From contig JAWZYU010000005.1 of assembly GCA_038380435.1 (NCBI GenBank), forward strand, positions 32,200,001-32,264,000: a stretch of 64,000 nt of DNA, read 5' to 3'. How positions within the stretch are numbered: the first letter of the stretch is position 1; every line of letters starts with the position of its first letter. The notes below the pieces were generated by a model. It was not told the origin of the DNA and made no database searches. It worked only from the letters and a program-made list of their open reading frames with translations. This document shows, piece after piece, positions 63,657 through 64,000 of this stretch. This stretch comes from Ryuthela nishihirai. Its lineage: Eukaryota; Arthropoda; Arachnida; Araneae; Heptathelidae. The position numbers were made by a program, and so were the translations under genes.

Positions 63657-64000
63657 GACACTTTTAACAAGATAATGGTCAGATCCAATTTCAGCTCCCC
63701 TATATGTCCTGGTATTCCTAACAGTACTAGCCTATTTGCTGTTAATTAATATATAGTCGATCATATTCTTCTGCAGCCCATCAGGTGAAACCCATGTGTA
63801 TTTATGTATGTCGCGGTGTTTGTAATAAGTGTTAGTTATTCTGAATCCATTGAGTTTACTTACCTGTAGGAGACATTGCCATTGCAGCTACCAATACCAA
63901 AAGGGCCTATTACTCCTCCCCAAAAGTCAGAGTCGTTACCAACTTTGGCAATGAAGTCACCAAGAACAAGGGTAATATCTCCTTTCTTGACAGAATTCAA

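Larger units (their letters stand above)
62272..64000 (-). mobile_element. LINE copy 2, same family as 5510-6942, truncated
   Basis: It runs off the right edge of the window. On the - strand it contains the end of an endonuclease-like domain (GSDHYLV near 63675-63695), a linker and the start of the reverse transcriptase, then breaks off near 62275 in motif C. It extends further 5' than copy 1 and so shows the domain order of the family: endonuclease, linker, reverse transcriptase. Confidence 0.9.

Overview
This is a repeat-dense animal nuclear DNA window, with no bacterial operons and no recognisable single-copy host gene. The mobile-element content (tRNA-derived SINEs, Tc1/mariner, hAT and piggyBac-like MITEs, CR1-like and other LINEs, and a multicopy arthropod protein family) suggests an arthropod. 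A chelicerate such as a spider is my best guess, but that rests on remembered family resemblance and not on a host marker gene.

The main object is a complete 16,464-bp Polinton/Maverick (polintovirus-like) element at 24210-40673. It starts AGTAGTATC, ends with the reverse complement, and is flanked by a perfect 6-bp target-site duplication, CATATC (24204-24209 and 40674-40679). On the + strand it carries protein-primed DNA polymerase B. On the - strand it carries, from right to left: a DEDD/Maelstrom-like protein, two PC4-like proteins (one with a membrane segment), a chromodomain integrase, a minor-capsid candidate, a basic core-like protein, the major capsid protein, an adenain-like protease, a packaging ATPase and two small proteins. 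Nearly all - strand genes overlap by 4-97 bp, as in a compact viral late unit. None shows an internal stop, so the copy is probably young.

The most novel point is at the 5' end of the polymerase gene. The long polymerase reading frame has no ATG at its front. Upstream lie a TATA box (25720) and three short exons (25803-25846, 26566-26832, 27485-27667), each joining in phase 2 with AG|GTAAAT donors and CTAG acceptors. They add exactly 182 codons in frame. The three introns are homologous to one another, so the front of the gene grew by tandem exon-intron duplication. Exons 2 and 3 are multiples of three, so either could be skipped without losing frame.

The flanks (1-24200 and 40680-64000) are layers of transposable elements. 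A tRNA-derived SINE of about 380 bp (here SINE-A) occurs more than 20 times in both orientations, many copies with perfect 10-14 bp target-site duplications; a second family (SINE-B) occurs four times. Other items are a decayed but full-length Tc1 element (11640-12944) and a truncated relative (20348), two copies of one LINE at opposite ends of the window (5510-6942 + and 62272-64000 -), decayed RTE-like, RNase H-type and CR1-like LINE remnants, hAT MITEs with 8-bp target-site duplications (18729-19149; 61772-62183), a piggyBac-like MITE (3633-4168), a large foldback element (9693-10352), several near-perfect hairpins, and four tandem-repeat arrays. A broken copy of an arthropod multicopy protein gene (59532-61650) is split by a SINE-A insertion and carries an in-frame stop.
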